Shown: piece by piece, positions 1 through 7,789 of the stretch | Position numbering within the stretch: the stretch's first letter is position 1 | Layout of the letters: every line of letters begins with the position of its first letter | Translations under genes and position numbers: made by a program | Assembly: GCA_947474705.1 (NCBI GenBank) | Contig: CANJJS010000032.1 | Coordinates: 1 to 47,399 of the forward strand | Length of the DNA stretch: 47,399 nucleotides | Source: Acetobacteraceae bacterium | GTDB lineage: Bacteria > Pseudomonadota > Alphaproteobacteria > Acetobacterales > Acetobacteraceae | Direction: 5' to 3' | The notes under the pieces: model-generated | Databases searched by the model: none | What the model saw: only the letters and a program-made list of their open reading frames with translations | Told to the model about the DNA's origin: nothing

Positions 1-289
1 GTCAGACTTGAAACCGCGCTCAATCGAGGGTTCATCGCGAACCCCGGAAAAACACGACAAAGCCAAACCCGTCCCAGTCAATAAAGACCGAAACACGAGG
101 GCGCCGCCAACGTATCCCTTCCATTTCTTATGCTGTTGTCAAAGAACTCAAAGCAACCAACACCGACGGACCGCTCTTCGCGGCACACACGGCTGGTTTG
201 CTTTGCTGACCACCGCCTCGGCTCAGACCGAAGAAGTTAACCAAGCCGCGAGACGATTGCAAGAGCTTTCGTTCGGTCTCGGTGAGGGC
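1..289 (-). other. Probable rRNA operon leader or spacer, transcribed off the left edge
   Basis: No credible protein gene is seen here. Read on the minus strand, the stretch follows a good promoter (290-318) and carries a boxA-like motif (133-147), and transcription would leave the window at base 1. That arrangement is what a 16S rRNA leader looks like. The rRNA itself is not in the window, so the assignment is inference. An open frame at 128-421 on the minus strand crosses the promoter and resembles no family I know. Confidence 0.45.
133..147 (-). promoter_or_regulatory. boxA-like antitermination motif
   Basis: The minus strand reads GTTCTTTGACAACAG, close to the rRNA boxA consensus (TGCTCTTTAACA in E. 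coli, with a TTTGACA variant in alphaproteobacteria). boxA binds NusB-S10 and prevents Rho termination of untranslated rRNA transcripts. It lies about 140 bases downstream of the promoter at 290-318. The TTGACA inside it could instead act as another -35 box. Confidence 0.5.
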
Positions 290-318
290 GATGTAGGCCA
301 GTCGACCGGGGCCGTCAA
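290..318 (-). promoter_or_regulatory. Sigma-70-type promoter, probably of an rRNA operon
   Basis: On the minus strand a -35 box TTGACG (318-313) and a -10 box TACATC (295-290) are separated by exactly 17 bases. The downstream sequence is non-coding and contains a boxA-like element, which favours a stable-RNA promoter. The boxes are seen; the rRNA assignment is inferred. Confidence 0.5.
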
Positions 319-440
319 GCGCTTCGGCCCGACTTTTTTCGGTAATGTGAATTTGATTTACCGCAATTTTTTGCGCGCGCCCGTGAAAACCCGCCCAAAC
401 CCAGGCATTCCACCACGCCACACTGCGACGCGCCTCGTCG

Positions 441-487
441 AAAAACCCGCCTTCGCGTGTCCCCGATGCGCCAGGGACACGCGAAGG
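441..487 (-). terminator. Rho-independent terminator of the gentisate-type operon
   Basis: A perfect 14-bp stem (450-463 with 474-487) and a 10-base loop lie just after the stop codon at 497. On the minus strand the stem is followed within a few bases by five T residues (445-441). It ends the operon and insulates it from the rRNA-type promoter downstream. Confidence 0.85.
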
Positions 488-496
488 CCGTCGTCT

Positions 497-1741
497 TTAA
501 CGCGCGGCCGCCTTGGCGCGCTCCCGATCCAGATCCGGGACATTGCTCGCGGAGGCGCTCAGCATCGACGACTTCGTGACCGCCAGCGCCGCCGCCGCCG
601 CCTCGTTCTCGTTGATCTTGGTCATCACCGCCTCCCGCGCGCGGTTGAAATACTCGCGGTTGGTCGCCACGAACTCACGCGACTTCCTCAGACCGGCGAG
701 ATACCCGTTGATCTCCGGCACCACGTACCGCGCCACCAAATCCCAGCTTCGCATCGTGTTCTCGGGATTAGCCCAGTCGTGGACGAAGCCGACGACGGTG
801 CCGAAGCCGCCGCTGATGTCGATGACCGACTTGATCGTCTTCACGAGATCGTCGGGCGTCCCGATCGTCGCCGCCGCGCCATCGACGAACGCGGTTTTGT
901 CCACGGCCTCGTCCGGTGTCCTGAAGGGACGCGCGCCCGGCCGTTGCAAGGTCGCCGTGATATACTCGTTGTGGTGGCGCATCAGACCGTCGCGCGCCTC
1001 GGCGCGGGCTTTTTCGCGGGTCTCCGCGATGTGCCAGCTCAGCAACACCCGCCAGTTCTTCCGGTCGACGACCTGACCGTGTTTCGCCGCGGCCGCCTCG
1101 GCGAAGCCCCATTGCGTCGGCAGCGCGTTCAAACCTTCGGCGGACAGCGACCCAATCGAGATGATTCCGATCCCATGCTTACCCGCGAGCGTCATGCCGG
1201 ACGGGCTGATCTGGGACGCCACGGCGAAGGGCATGTCTTCCTGCAACGGCAGGAGCTGCAAAGCCGCGTCCTGCATCGTGAACCAATCGCTCTTCGCGGT
1301 CACGCGCTCGCCCTTGAACAGCCGGCGGATGATGCCGATGGCTTCGTCCTGCCGGTCCCGCAACAACATGGGATCGACGCCCAGCGTGTGCGCATCGGAC
1401 GCCAAGGCGCCCGGCCCGGAGCCAAAGATCGCGCGGCCCCCGGTCATGTAATCCAACTGCACCATCCGTTGGGCCACGTTGAACGGGTGATGATACGGCA
1501 ACGAAACCACGCCGGTCGCCAGTTTGATCCGCTTCGACCTCTCGCCCGCCGCGGCCAGGAACATTTCCGGCGAGGCGATCATTTCCCAGCCGCTGGAATG
1601 GTGCTCGCCGCACCAGAACTCGTCGTAGCCAAGTTTGTCAAGATGCTCGACAAGATCGAGGTCGCGACGGAACTGCAACATCGGGTGTTCGCCGATGGGG
1701 TGGTGCGGCGCGAGAAACGCGCCAAAATTCAAACGGGACAT
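497..1741 (-). CDS. LLM-class flavin-dependent oxidoreductase (luciferase-like monooxygenase)
   Basis: The 414-residue product belongs to the bacterial luciferase-like monooxygenase superfamily, TIM-barrel enzymes that use reduced FMN supplied by a reductase. Seen: the N-terminal strand MSRLNFGAF, WCGEHH near residue 45, the conserved LATGVVSLPYHHPF region, and GTPDDLVKTI late in the protein, a usual family signature. An in-frame ATG 33 bases upstream exists, but the family begins at MSRLNF, so that start was chosen. It is the last gene of a minus-strand operon, 83 bases after an aromatic hydroxylase, and is followed by a strong terminator. The context suggests oxygenation of an aromatic or related carboxylic substrate. 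The substrate cannot be read from sequence. Confidence 0.9.
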   Translation of the reverse strand: MSRLNFGAFLAPHHPIGEHPMLQFRRDLDLVEHLDKLGYDEFWCGEHHSSGWEMIASPEMFLAAAGERSKRIKLATGVVSLPYHHPFNVAQRMVQLDYMTGGRAIFGSGPGALASDAHTLGVDPMLLRDRQDEAIGIIRRLFKGERVTAKSDWFTMQDAALQLLPLQEDMPFAVASQISPSGMTLAGKHGIGIISIGSLSAEGLNALPTQWGFAEAAAAKHGQVVDRKNWRVLLSWHIAETREKARAEARDGLMRHHNEYITATLQRPGARPFRTPDEAVDKTAFVDGAAATIGTPDDLVKTIKSVIDISGGFGTVVGFVHDWANPENTMRSWDLVARYVVPEINGYLAGLRKSREFVATNREYFNRAREAVMTKINENEAAAAALAVTKSSMLSASASNVPDLDRERAKAAAR

Positions 1742-1824
1742 ACGGGGACTCCTGACGATTACGATCCGGGCCAAAAAGGCTCGCCAGAGCCTAAGTGGGG
1801 ACCGCCGTCAGGGCAAATCGCGAC

Positions 1825-3015
1825 CTATCGGAGCGGAACGGTCAGGGCGTTGTATTCGTAAAGCCAGTCGTAACGTTGCGCGACCTTTTCCGGTTGAAAC
1901 TCGCGATCGACATAAGCCGCCGCGCCGGCCGCGTCGCCCAGTGCCGGGTTATGGAAGCGCTTTGTGTTCTCAGCCGACCCGCGCACGATCGCCGCGGTAC
2001 GTTCCAAACGGGCACTTTCGTAACGGCGCAAACCTTCCACGACATCGTCGAAATCCTCCAGACACCGCGCCAACACCACCGCGTCCTCCAGCGCCATGTT
2101 CGCCCCCTGCGCCAGAAACGGCAGCGTCGGGTGCGCGGCATCGCCCATGACGCAGACACGTCCGTCCGCGAAATGGTCCAGCGGCTCCCGGCCCAGCAGC
2201 GCCCACTTGAACGGAATGTCGATATTCCGTGCAATCGTCTTCACATCCTCGTGCCACGGCGCCAGGTCGCGCAAACATTCCTCGGTCGTTCCGGGAACGG
2301 TCCAGGATTCCACGCGCCAGTCGTCGCGCTCGATGACCGCCACGAAGTTGAGAATTTCGCCACGGCGCAGCGGATAGGTCACGACATGCCCGCCCACGCC
2401 GATCCAGTTGTTTCCCACGAGTTGGCGTTGGTGCGGCGGCAGCCGTTCCATCGGCACGAGCCCACGCCAGGCCATGATGCCCGTGAACTCGGCCTTGCCA
2501 TCGCCAAACATTTGCTGGCGGATCTTGGAATGCACGCCGTCGGCCCCGATCAGGACGTCGCCCGACGCGGTCTCGCCGTTTTCCAGCCGGACCGTCGCCT
2601 GGCGGCCATCCTGTTCGAATCCGACACAGGCGTTGCCGGTTCGGATCGCCGCCGGATCGGCCCGGCGGACGGCATCGAGCAGCACGGCGTGGAAATCGCC
2701 GCGATGGACCATCCAGTAAGGCGCGCCGAAACGCTGCACGGCGGACTCGCCCAAATCGAAGGCACGCCAGCGCTGGCCCGTGCTCCAGAGCCGGAATTCG
2801 CGGCCGGCGGGCACGCAGACGACCCGCTCCATCGCCTCCTTAAGGCCCAGAGCGATCAGCAGCCGCGATCCATTCGAGCCAATCTGGACACCCGCGCCCA
2901 CCTCCCGAAGCTCGGAGGCCTGTTCGAAAACGCGTACCTTGTGACCGCGTTGAATCAACGCGAGGGCCGCGGTCAGACCGCCAAGCCCCGCGCCGGCGAT
3001 CAGGACATCACGCAT
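1825..3015 (-). CDS. FAD-dependent aromatic monooxygenase (3-hydroxybenzoate 6-hydroxylase/salicylate hydroxylase-like)
   Basis: A 396-residue class A flavoprotein hydroxylase. Seen: dinucleotide-binding GxGxxG (G8, G10, G13), the GADGVHSKIR motif at 157-166 and the second FAD motif GDAAHPTLPF at 291-300, all in the expected order and spacing. Enzymes of this group use NADH and O2 to hydroxylate a phenolic acid. The start was set at MRDVLIAGAG because the upstream extension is antisense-like and overlaps the neighbour. The ATG overlaps the end of the gentisate dioxygenase gene by 8 bases, so the two are translationally coupled. That coupling makes conversion of 3-hydroxybenzoate or salicylate to gentisate the most likely role; the precise substrate is inferred. 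Confidence 0.9.
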   Translation of the reverse strand: MRDVLIAGAGLGGLTAALALIQRGHKVRVFEQASELREVGAGVQIGSNGSRLLIALGLKEAMERVVCVPAGREFRLWSTGQRWRAFDLGESAVQRFGAPYWMVHRGDFHAVLLDAVRRADPAAIRTGNACVGFEQDGRQATVRLENGETASGDVLIGADGVHSKIRQQMFGDGKAEFTGIMAWRGLVPMERLPPHQRQLVGNNWIGVGGHVVTYPLRRGEILNFVAVIERDDWRVESWTVPGTTEECLRDLAPWHEDVKTIARNIDIPFKWALLGREPLDHFADGRVCVMGDAAHPTLPFLAQGANMALEDAVVLARCLEDFDDVVEGLRRYESARLERTAAIVRGSAENTKRFHNPALGDAAGAAAYVDREFQPEKVAQRYDWLYEYNALTVPLR

Positions 3016-4051
3016 GGCCGCGTTCCTCGCGCCACAGACCCAGCATGTCCTGCACGGGACGGTCGGAGAAGCTGAACAGCACCGCGTCCGATCCCGCCCG
3101 ATGCCGGTGCGTGTGCCAGGACGGCACGACGAAAATATCCCGCGGCTTCCACCGGAAGACCCGATCGCCCACGATCGTTTCCCCGGTGCCTTCGACGACG
3201 GAATATATGGTCCCATCCGTGGAGCGGTAGGGCGCGGTCTCGAACCCCGATGGCAGCAACGCCATGAACGCCCCGATCGTCGGCATCGGCGACCCGCCCG
3301 TCGCGGGATTGATGTAGCGCAGCTTATGCCCGTGGCAGGGATCGGGCGCGCCATTGCGGGCCATCGTCGTCAGCGCCTCCCGCGAGCGGGCATAGGGATA
3401 ACTGAACACCGGCGAGGATTTCGTCACGGGCTTCCAGTCCACCGGCACCATATTGGCGCCAAAACGCGCCTGGCTGTCGCCCACGGGCCGGGAAATAGAC
3501 TGGCTGTCGTCGTTCGAGGGCTCGGCGAAGCTCGCGTCCAGCATCTTGATCATGGGCACGTCGAGCCCGTCGAGCCAGACCATCGCCCGGTCCGTTTCAT
3601 TGCCGTGATCGTGCCAGGTCCAGGGCGGCGTGATGACGAAGTCGCCGGGCTCCATGATCGCGCGCTCACCCTCCACGGCCGTATAGGCGCCGTGGCCCTC
3701 GACGATGAAACGCAAGGCGGACGGGGTATGGCGATGGGCGGGCGCCACCTCGCCGGGCAGGATCATTTGCAGGCCGGCGAACAGAGAGTTGGTGATCCGC
3801 GACTGGTCTTTCAGGCCCGGGTTTTCCAGGATCAGGACCCGCCGCTCCGCTTCCTTCGCCGTGATCAGACCACCTGATTCCATCATGAACGGGCGCACCA
3901 CGTCGTCGTAATTCCAGTGATACGGCAGCGCGGACGACGACGGTTCGCGGGTCACAAGCGCGTGCAACCGTTCCCACAGCGGCGCGAGGCTCTCCGGCCC
4001 AATGCGGTCGTAAAAAGCCTGGCGCTCAGGCGCGACTTGGGTGGCGGTCAT
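3008..4051 (-). CDS. Gentisate 1,2-dioxygenase (bicupin)
   Basis: The 347-residue protein has the two-cupin layout and length of gentisate 1,2-dioxygenase, which uses Fe(II) to open the gentisate ring to maleylpyruvate. Seen: the N-terminal cupin metal site APAHRHTPSALRF (H106, H108), WTWHDHG near residue 147, and a second cupin containing FVVPSWHTHRH near the C-terminus. Start chosen at MTATQ, since the extra 24 upstream codons match no family sequence. First gene of the operon. No maleylpyruvate isomerase, fumarylpyruvate hydrolase or regulator lies in the window, so the lower pathway must be encoded elsewhere. A closely related cupin such as 1-hydroxy-2-naphthoate or salicylate dioxygenase is the main alternative. 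Confidence 0.9.
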   Translation of the reverse strand: MTATQVAPERQAFYDRIGPESLAPLWERLHALVTREPSSSALPYHWNYDDVVRPFMMESGGLITAKEAERRVLILENPGLKDQSRITNSLFAGLQMILPGEVAPAHRHTPSALRFIVEGHGAYTAVEGERAIMEPGDFVITPPWTWHDHGNETDRAMVWLDGLDVPMIKMLDASFAEPSNDDSQSISRPVGDSQARFGANMVPVDWKPVTKSSPVFSYPYARSREALTTMARNGAPDPCHGHKLRYINPATGGSPMPTIGAFMALLPSGFETAPYRSTDGTIYSVVEGTGETIVGDRVFRWKPRDIFVVPSWHTHRHRAGSDAVLFSFSDRPVQDMLGLWREERGHA

Positions 4052-4236
4052 GGCGAGTTCCCTTCCGATGGTCCAACCGGCGAACCACAACACGCGAAAA
4101 CCCCGCCACGAACCCCGGAACAAGGGATCGTGGCGGAGCCCGCCGCGTCAACACACGCTCGCCAAAACAGAACATGCCACAGCGTCGCACACCGCGGCGT
4201 TCGCTGTCACCAGTGGTTCGGCGGAGGCGGACAGAC

Positions 4237-4276
4237 CTGGGGCTCCGCCCCAGACCCCGTGGGGGGCGCTGCCCCC
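4237..4276. repeat. GC-rich palindromes, copy 1
   Basis: Two compact hairpins follow each other: 4237-4253 (CTGGGG / CCCCAG) and 4262-4276 (GGGGGC / GCCCCC). Together with 4319-4385, 4400-4417 and 4450-4466 they fill most of the 443-base gap between the gentisate operon and asd. Such GGGGC-nnn-GCCCC units joined by ACCCC are typical interspersed repeats of some alphaproteobacteria. No gene is seen in the gap. Confidence 0.7.
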
Positions 4277-4318
4277 TCAACCCCCGCCAAGGCAGGGCCT
4301 TGGATGCCGTCTCGTTGG

Positions 4319-4385
4319 GGGAGACGAAGAAGGGGGCCTACCGTGGCGGTTGAACCGCCTCGCATGGCCCCCTTCTTCGTCTCCC
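4319..4385. repeat. Long hairpin: perfect 20-bp inverted repeat with nested palindrome
   Basis: Bases 4319-4338 are exactly complementary to 4366-4385 (arm begins GGGAGACGAAG). The 27-base loop holds a second palindrome, GGCGGT-TGA-ACCGCC (4345-4359), so the transcript could fold into a long two-tier stem. It stands next to smaller GC palindromes, suggesting a dispersed repeat unit. There is no T-run fit for a terminator on either strand. Confidence 0.8.
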
Positions 4386-4399
4386 ACAATTAAATAGGT

Positions 4400-4466
4400 C
4401 CAGGGCCCCCGCCCTGGTGGGGTTCGAAGGGGCAAAGCCCTCGCGGGGTCCGGGGCAGCGCCCCGG
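4400..4466. repeat. GC-rich palindromes, copy 2
   Basis: Two further hairpins: 4400-4417 (CCAGGGC-CCCC-GCCCTGG, one base off exact spacing) and 4450-4466 (CCGGGGC-AGC-GCCCCGG). They lie immediately downstream of asd on the minus strand, ending 28 bases from its stop codon, and may help end its transcript although no T-run follows. Confidence 0.6.
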
Positions 4467-4494
4467 GTCCCTCCACCGCCGCCGAATCACCGGC

Positions 4495-5526
4495 TCAGGC
4501 GGCCTGTTTCGCCAGCATGCCCATGGCGATCATGGTTTCCGCGATCTGAACCGCATTCAGCGCGGCGCCTTTTCGCAAATTGTCCGATACGCACCAGAAC
4601 GACAGACCGTGCTGCACGGTCGGGTCCTTGCGGATGCGGCTGACATAGACCGCGTCCTCGCCCTGGCATTCCAGTTGGGTGATGTACCCACCGTCCTCGC
4701 GGACATCGACCACCTCGATCCCCGGCGCGTCGCGCAGGGCGGCGCGGGCTTCGCCGGCCGTCACGGGATTGGCGAACTCGACATTCACCGCTTCGCCGTG
4801 ACCGATGAAGACGGGGACACGCACGCAAGTGGCATGCACGGCGATGGCGGGGTCGAGGATTTTCTTGGTCTCGACGACCATCTTCCACTCTTCCTTGGTG
4901 GACCCGTCGTCCATGAATTTGTCGATGTGCGGGATGCAGTTGAAGGCGATTTCCTTGGTGAACTGCTGCGGCGGGCTCTGTTCGTGCACGAAAGACGATT
5001 TCGTGTGGTTGAACAGCTCGTCCATGCCTTCCTTCCCCGCGCCCGAGGTCGACTGATAGGTCGAGACCACCACGCGCTTAATGCCGAACGCGTCGTGCAG
5101 CGGCTTCAGGGCGACGACCATCTGGATGGTCGAGCAATTCGGATTGGCCACGATCCCGCGCTTCGCGAACTGGCGCAGATGGTGCGGATTGACCTCCGGC
5201 ACCACCAGCGGAATGTCGGGGTCCATACGGAACTGGCTGGTGTTGTCGATCACGATGCAGCCCTGCGCCGCCGCGCGCGGCGCGTGGATCGCCGACACCG
5301 ACGCGCCCGGACTGAACAGGCCGATATCCCAGCCCGTGAAATCGAATGTCTCCAGGTTCTGAACTTTCAGCACCCGTTTATCGCCGTATGAGACCTCCGT
5401 GCCGGCCGAACGGCCAGACGCGAGGGCGGCCACTTCCGACACGGGGAAGTTCCGCTCCACCAGGGTTTTAAGCATTTCGCGTCCGACCGCTCCGGTAGCG
5501 CCGACGACCGCGACCCTGTAGGCCAT
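4495..5526 (-). CDS. asd: Aspartate-semialdehyde dehydrogenase
   Basis: A 343-residue enzyme that reduces aspartyl-4-phosphate to aspartate-4-semialdehyde with NADPH, the branch point to lysine, meso-diaminopimelate, threonine and methionine. Seen: NADP-binding GATGAVG at 9-15, the active-site cysteine in NPNCST (C131), and the conserved STYQSTSGAG and IPHID blocks. The start at MAYRVAVVG is the family start; the open frame continues upstream only as an antisense of ggt. Divergent from ggt, with 156 bases between the two starts. Standalone, without lysC or leuB beside it. Confidence 0.97.
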   Translation of the reverse strand: MAYRVAVVGATGAVGREMLKTLVERNFPVSEVAALASGRSAGTEVSYGDKRVLKVQNLETFDFTGWDIGLFSPGASVSAIHAPRAAAQGCIVIDNTSQFRMDPDIPLVVPEVNPHHLRQFAKRGIVANPNCSTIQMVVALKPLHDAFGIKRVVVSTYQSTSGAGKEGMDELFNHTKSSFVHEQSPPQQFTKEIAFNCIPHIDKFMDDGSTKEEWKMVVETKKILDPAIAVHATCVRVPVFIGHGEAVNVEFANPVTAGEARAALRDAPGIEVVDVREDGGYITQLECQGEDAVYVSRIRKDPTVQHGLSFWCVSDNLRKGAALNAVQIAETMIAMGMLAKQAA

Positions 5527-5682
5527 GTTCCGTACTCCTGCGAGAGAAAGGAGAACGCTTACCGGCCGGAGGCCCGCCAGGCAAGCGGAACGCGCGGAAA
5601 TCGGCGGGCGAACTTTGCGGCGCGGACCGCGCGTGGTTTGCTGGCCCGTCTTTTGGAAGCCGGTGTTGTGGAGAATCGTCCC

Positions 5683-7437
5683 ATGCTCGATCGCGTTCTG
5701 GCGCTGGCCGCCGCCGTGGCGCTCGCTTTGTGCGCCGGAACCGGCGCCCGTGCCGCGTCGCCCGTGGCGGTCGAGTCCGGCCGGTTCATGGTGGTGTCGG
5801 CGCAGCGCCTCGCGGCGGAGGCCGGGGCCGAGATTTTGCGAAATGGCGGCAACGCGATCGATGCCGCCGTGGCGGTGGGCTATGCCGAGGCCGTGACGAA
5901 CCCCTGTTGCGGCAATATCGGCGGCGGCGGCTTCATGGTCGCGCATCTGGCGGACGGACGGAACGTGTTCGTCGATTTCCGGGAGACCGCGCCCGCGTCC
6001 GCCCGCCCGGATATGTATCTCGGCCCGGATGGCAACGTCGTCCCCGGCGCCAGCCTGCGCGGCTGGCGCGCCGTGGGCGTGCCGGGCACCGTGCTGGGCC
6101 TGGATACCGCCCTGACCCGGTTCGGCCGCCTGCCGCGCGAACAAGTCATGGCGCCGGCGATCCGGCTGGCGCGCGAGGGCTTTGTCCTGACACGCGGCGA
6201 CACCGACATCATGGCGCGCTTCGCCGGGGCGATCCGCCGCGATCCCGTCGCCTCCCGCGTGTTCCTGCGGCCCGATGGCACGACGTTCGAGCCCGGCGAC
6301 CAGTTGCGCCAGCCCGATCTGGCCGAGACCTTGTCGGCGATCGCGCGATCCGGACCCGACGCGTTTTATCGCGGACCCGTCGCGGCGGCGGTCGCCCGGG
6401 ACAGCGGCGGCGTCCTGACCGAAGCGGATTTCGCCGGTTACGCCGTCACGGTGTCGGAACCCCTGCGCTGCTCGTATCGGGGCTACACGGTGATGTCGGC
6501 GCCGCCCCCGTCGTCGGGCGGCACCGCCTTGTGTCAGATCCTTGGCGTGGTGGAGGGCTACGACCTCCATGGCTTCGGATTTCACGGCGCCCGCGAAATC
6601 CATGTGCTGACGGAGGCGATGCGGCATGCCTTCGTCGACCGCAACAATTTTCTCGGCGATCCGGCGTTCGCGCGCATCCCGGTGGAGGCGCTGTTGTCGC
6701 GGGATCGCATCGAACGCATTCGCGCCCAGATCGGCGACCGCGCCACGCCCTCGGTCCAGACCGTCGCGGGAAACCCGCCGCACGAACGCCCGGAGACAAC
6801 GCATTACTCCACCATCGACCGCGAGGGGAACGCGGTCGCCACGACCTATACAATCAATGGCGGGTACGGAGCGGGGGTGATGGCGGCGGGCACCGGCTTT
6901 CTGTTGAACAACGAAATGGACGACTTCACGATCAAGACCGGCGCCGCCAATTTCTCCGGGCTGGTGCAGGGGGAACTGAACAAGATCGCGCCGGGAAAGC
7001 GGCCCTTGTCCTCCATGAGTCCGACGATCGTCCTGCGGGACGGGCGGGTGTCGTTGGTGCTGGGATCGCCGGGCGGCGGGCGGATCATCACCATCGTCGC
7101 GCAGGCGATCGTGAACACGATCGACCATGGCATGGCGGCGCAGGAGGCGGCGGACGCGCCGCGGATCCATCATCAATGGCTCCCGGACACGATTTTCGCC
7201 GAACGGCACGCGTTGTCGCCCGACACCAAAAGCGTCCTGACGGCGATGGGCCACGCGGTGACCGAGCAATCCAACTGGGGCGCGATCGCCCTGATCGCGG
7301 TGGGACCGGAAAAGCCCACGGGCGCGCGTGCCGCGTCGTCCGGGACTGATTCCGTATCGGGCGGATCGATGCGTCCAGGCATGTTTTACGGTGCGATCGA
7401 CTCCCGCCGGCCCGCCGGCGCCGCGATCGGAGAATAA
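5683..7437 (+). CDS. ggt: Gamma-glutamyltranspeptidase
   Basis: A 584-residue exported gamma-glutamyltransferase proenzyme that cleaves glutathione and other gamma-glutamyl amides in the periplasm. Seen: a signal peptide (LALAAAVALALCAGTGARA), the N-terminal RNGGNAIDAAVAV motif, and the autocleavage site ETTHYSTID, where the first Thr of TTHYS (about residue 372) becomes the catalytic N-terminus of the small subunit. The LSSMSPTIV and GSPGGGRI motifs follow as expected. Start at MLDRVL was preferred over an upstream TTG because it gives a proper signal peptide. Length is normal for the family. No linked glutathione genes. Confidence 0.95.
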   Translation: MLDRVLALAAAVALALCAGTGARAASPVAVESGRFMVVSAQRLAAEAGAEILRNGGNAIDAAVAVGYAEAVTNPCCGNIGGGGFMVAHLADGRNVFVDFRETAPASARPDMYLGPDGNVVPGASLRGWRAVGVPGTVLGLDTALTRFGRLPREQVMAPAIRLAREGFVLTRGDTDIMARFAGAIRRDPVASRVFLRPDGTTFEPGDQLRQPDLAETLSAIARSGPDAFYRGPVAAAVARDSGGVLTEADFAGYAVTVSEPLRCSYRGYTVMSAPPPSSGGTALCQILGVVEGYDLHGFGFHGAREIHVLTEAMRHAFVDRNNFLGDPAFARIPVEALLSRDRIERIRAQIGDRATPSVQTVAGNPPHERPETTHYSTIDREGNAVATTYTINGGYGAGVMAAGTGFLLNNEMDDFTIKTGAANFSGLVQGELNKIAPGKRPLSSMSPTIVLRDGRVSLVLGSPGGGRIITIVAQAIVNTIDHGMAAQEAADAPRIHHQWLPDTIFAERHALSPDTKSVLTAMGHAVTEQSNWGAIALIAVGPEKPTGARAASSGTDSVSGGSMRPGMFYGAIDSRRPAGAAIGE

Positions 7438-7789
7438 TCCAGCCAACCGCTGGAGGACTCTGGCTGCGTCAAACCATGACCCAACGAGGCGCCGCCGCGG
7501 AAAACCCGGATAGGCGACGCCCGTCAGGACCGCCGCGCGAACACCGGGGTTGCCGCCGCGCCGGTTGACGATAGCGCGGCGTTCCTACGCGGCCCCCTGG
7601 TCCAGGGCGTACACGCCGCCGAACAATCGCTCGCGATCCACGCCACGCCTTCGCGCGCATCGTGGACAAGGCATTCATGGGCCATCCGCTTCCTCCAATG
7701 CCTGTACTCGGCTGGCAGGCACCCTGGGCCGCGGTCGCATCCAACAGCAGCCTGGCACGGGCCGTCCCGCATCGGGAAGACGGAGACCG
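7438..7789. other. Intergenic stretch with only a doubtful small frame
   Basis: No known gene is seen. On the minus strand a 53-codon frame (7685-7524, beginning MAHECLVHDAREGVAW) has a very good GGAGGAAG ribosome site 7 bases before its ATG and lies downstream of the MFS gene. It resembles no family I know and its C-terminal half is compositionally random. It may be a tiny gene or the decayed remains of one. Confidence 0.25.

Noticed and set aside
128-421. Minus-strand open frame of 97 codons near the left edge
   Set aside because: It crosses a good promoter and a boxA-like motif and has no ribosome site or family resemblance; a non-coding leader explains it better.
8-1861. Plus-strand open frame of 617 codons
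   Set aside because: It is antisense to the luciferase-like gene, Arg/Pro-rich and without family features; a GC-rich shadow that also runs through the terminator and the rRNA-type promoter.
5527-7446. Upstream extension of asd to a 983-codon frame
   Set aside because: The extension is antisense to ggt; asd begins at the canonical MAYRVAVVGATG.
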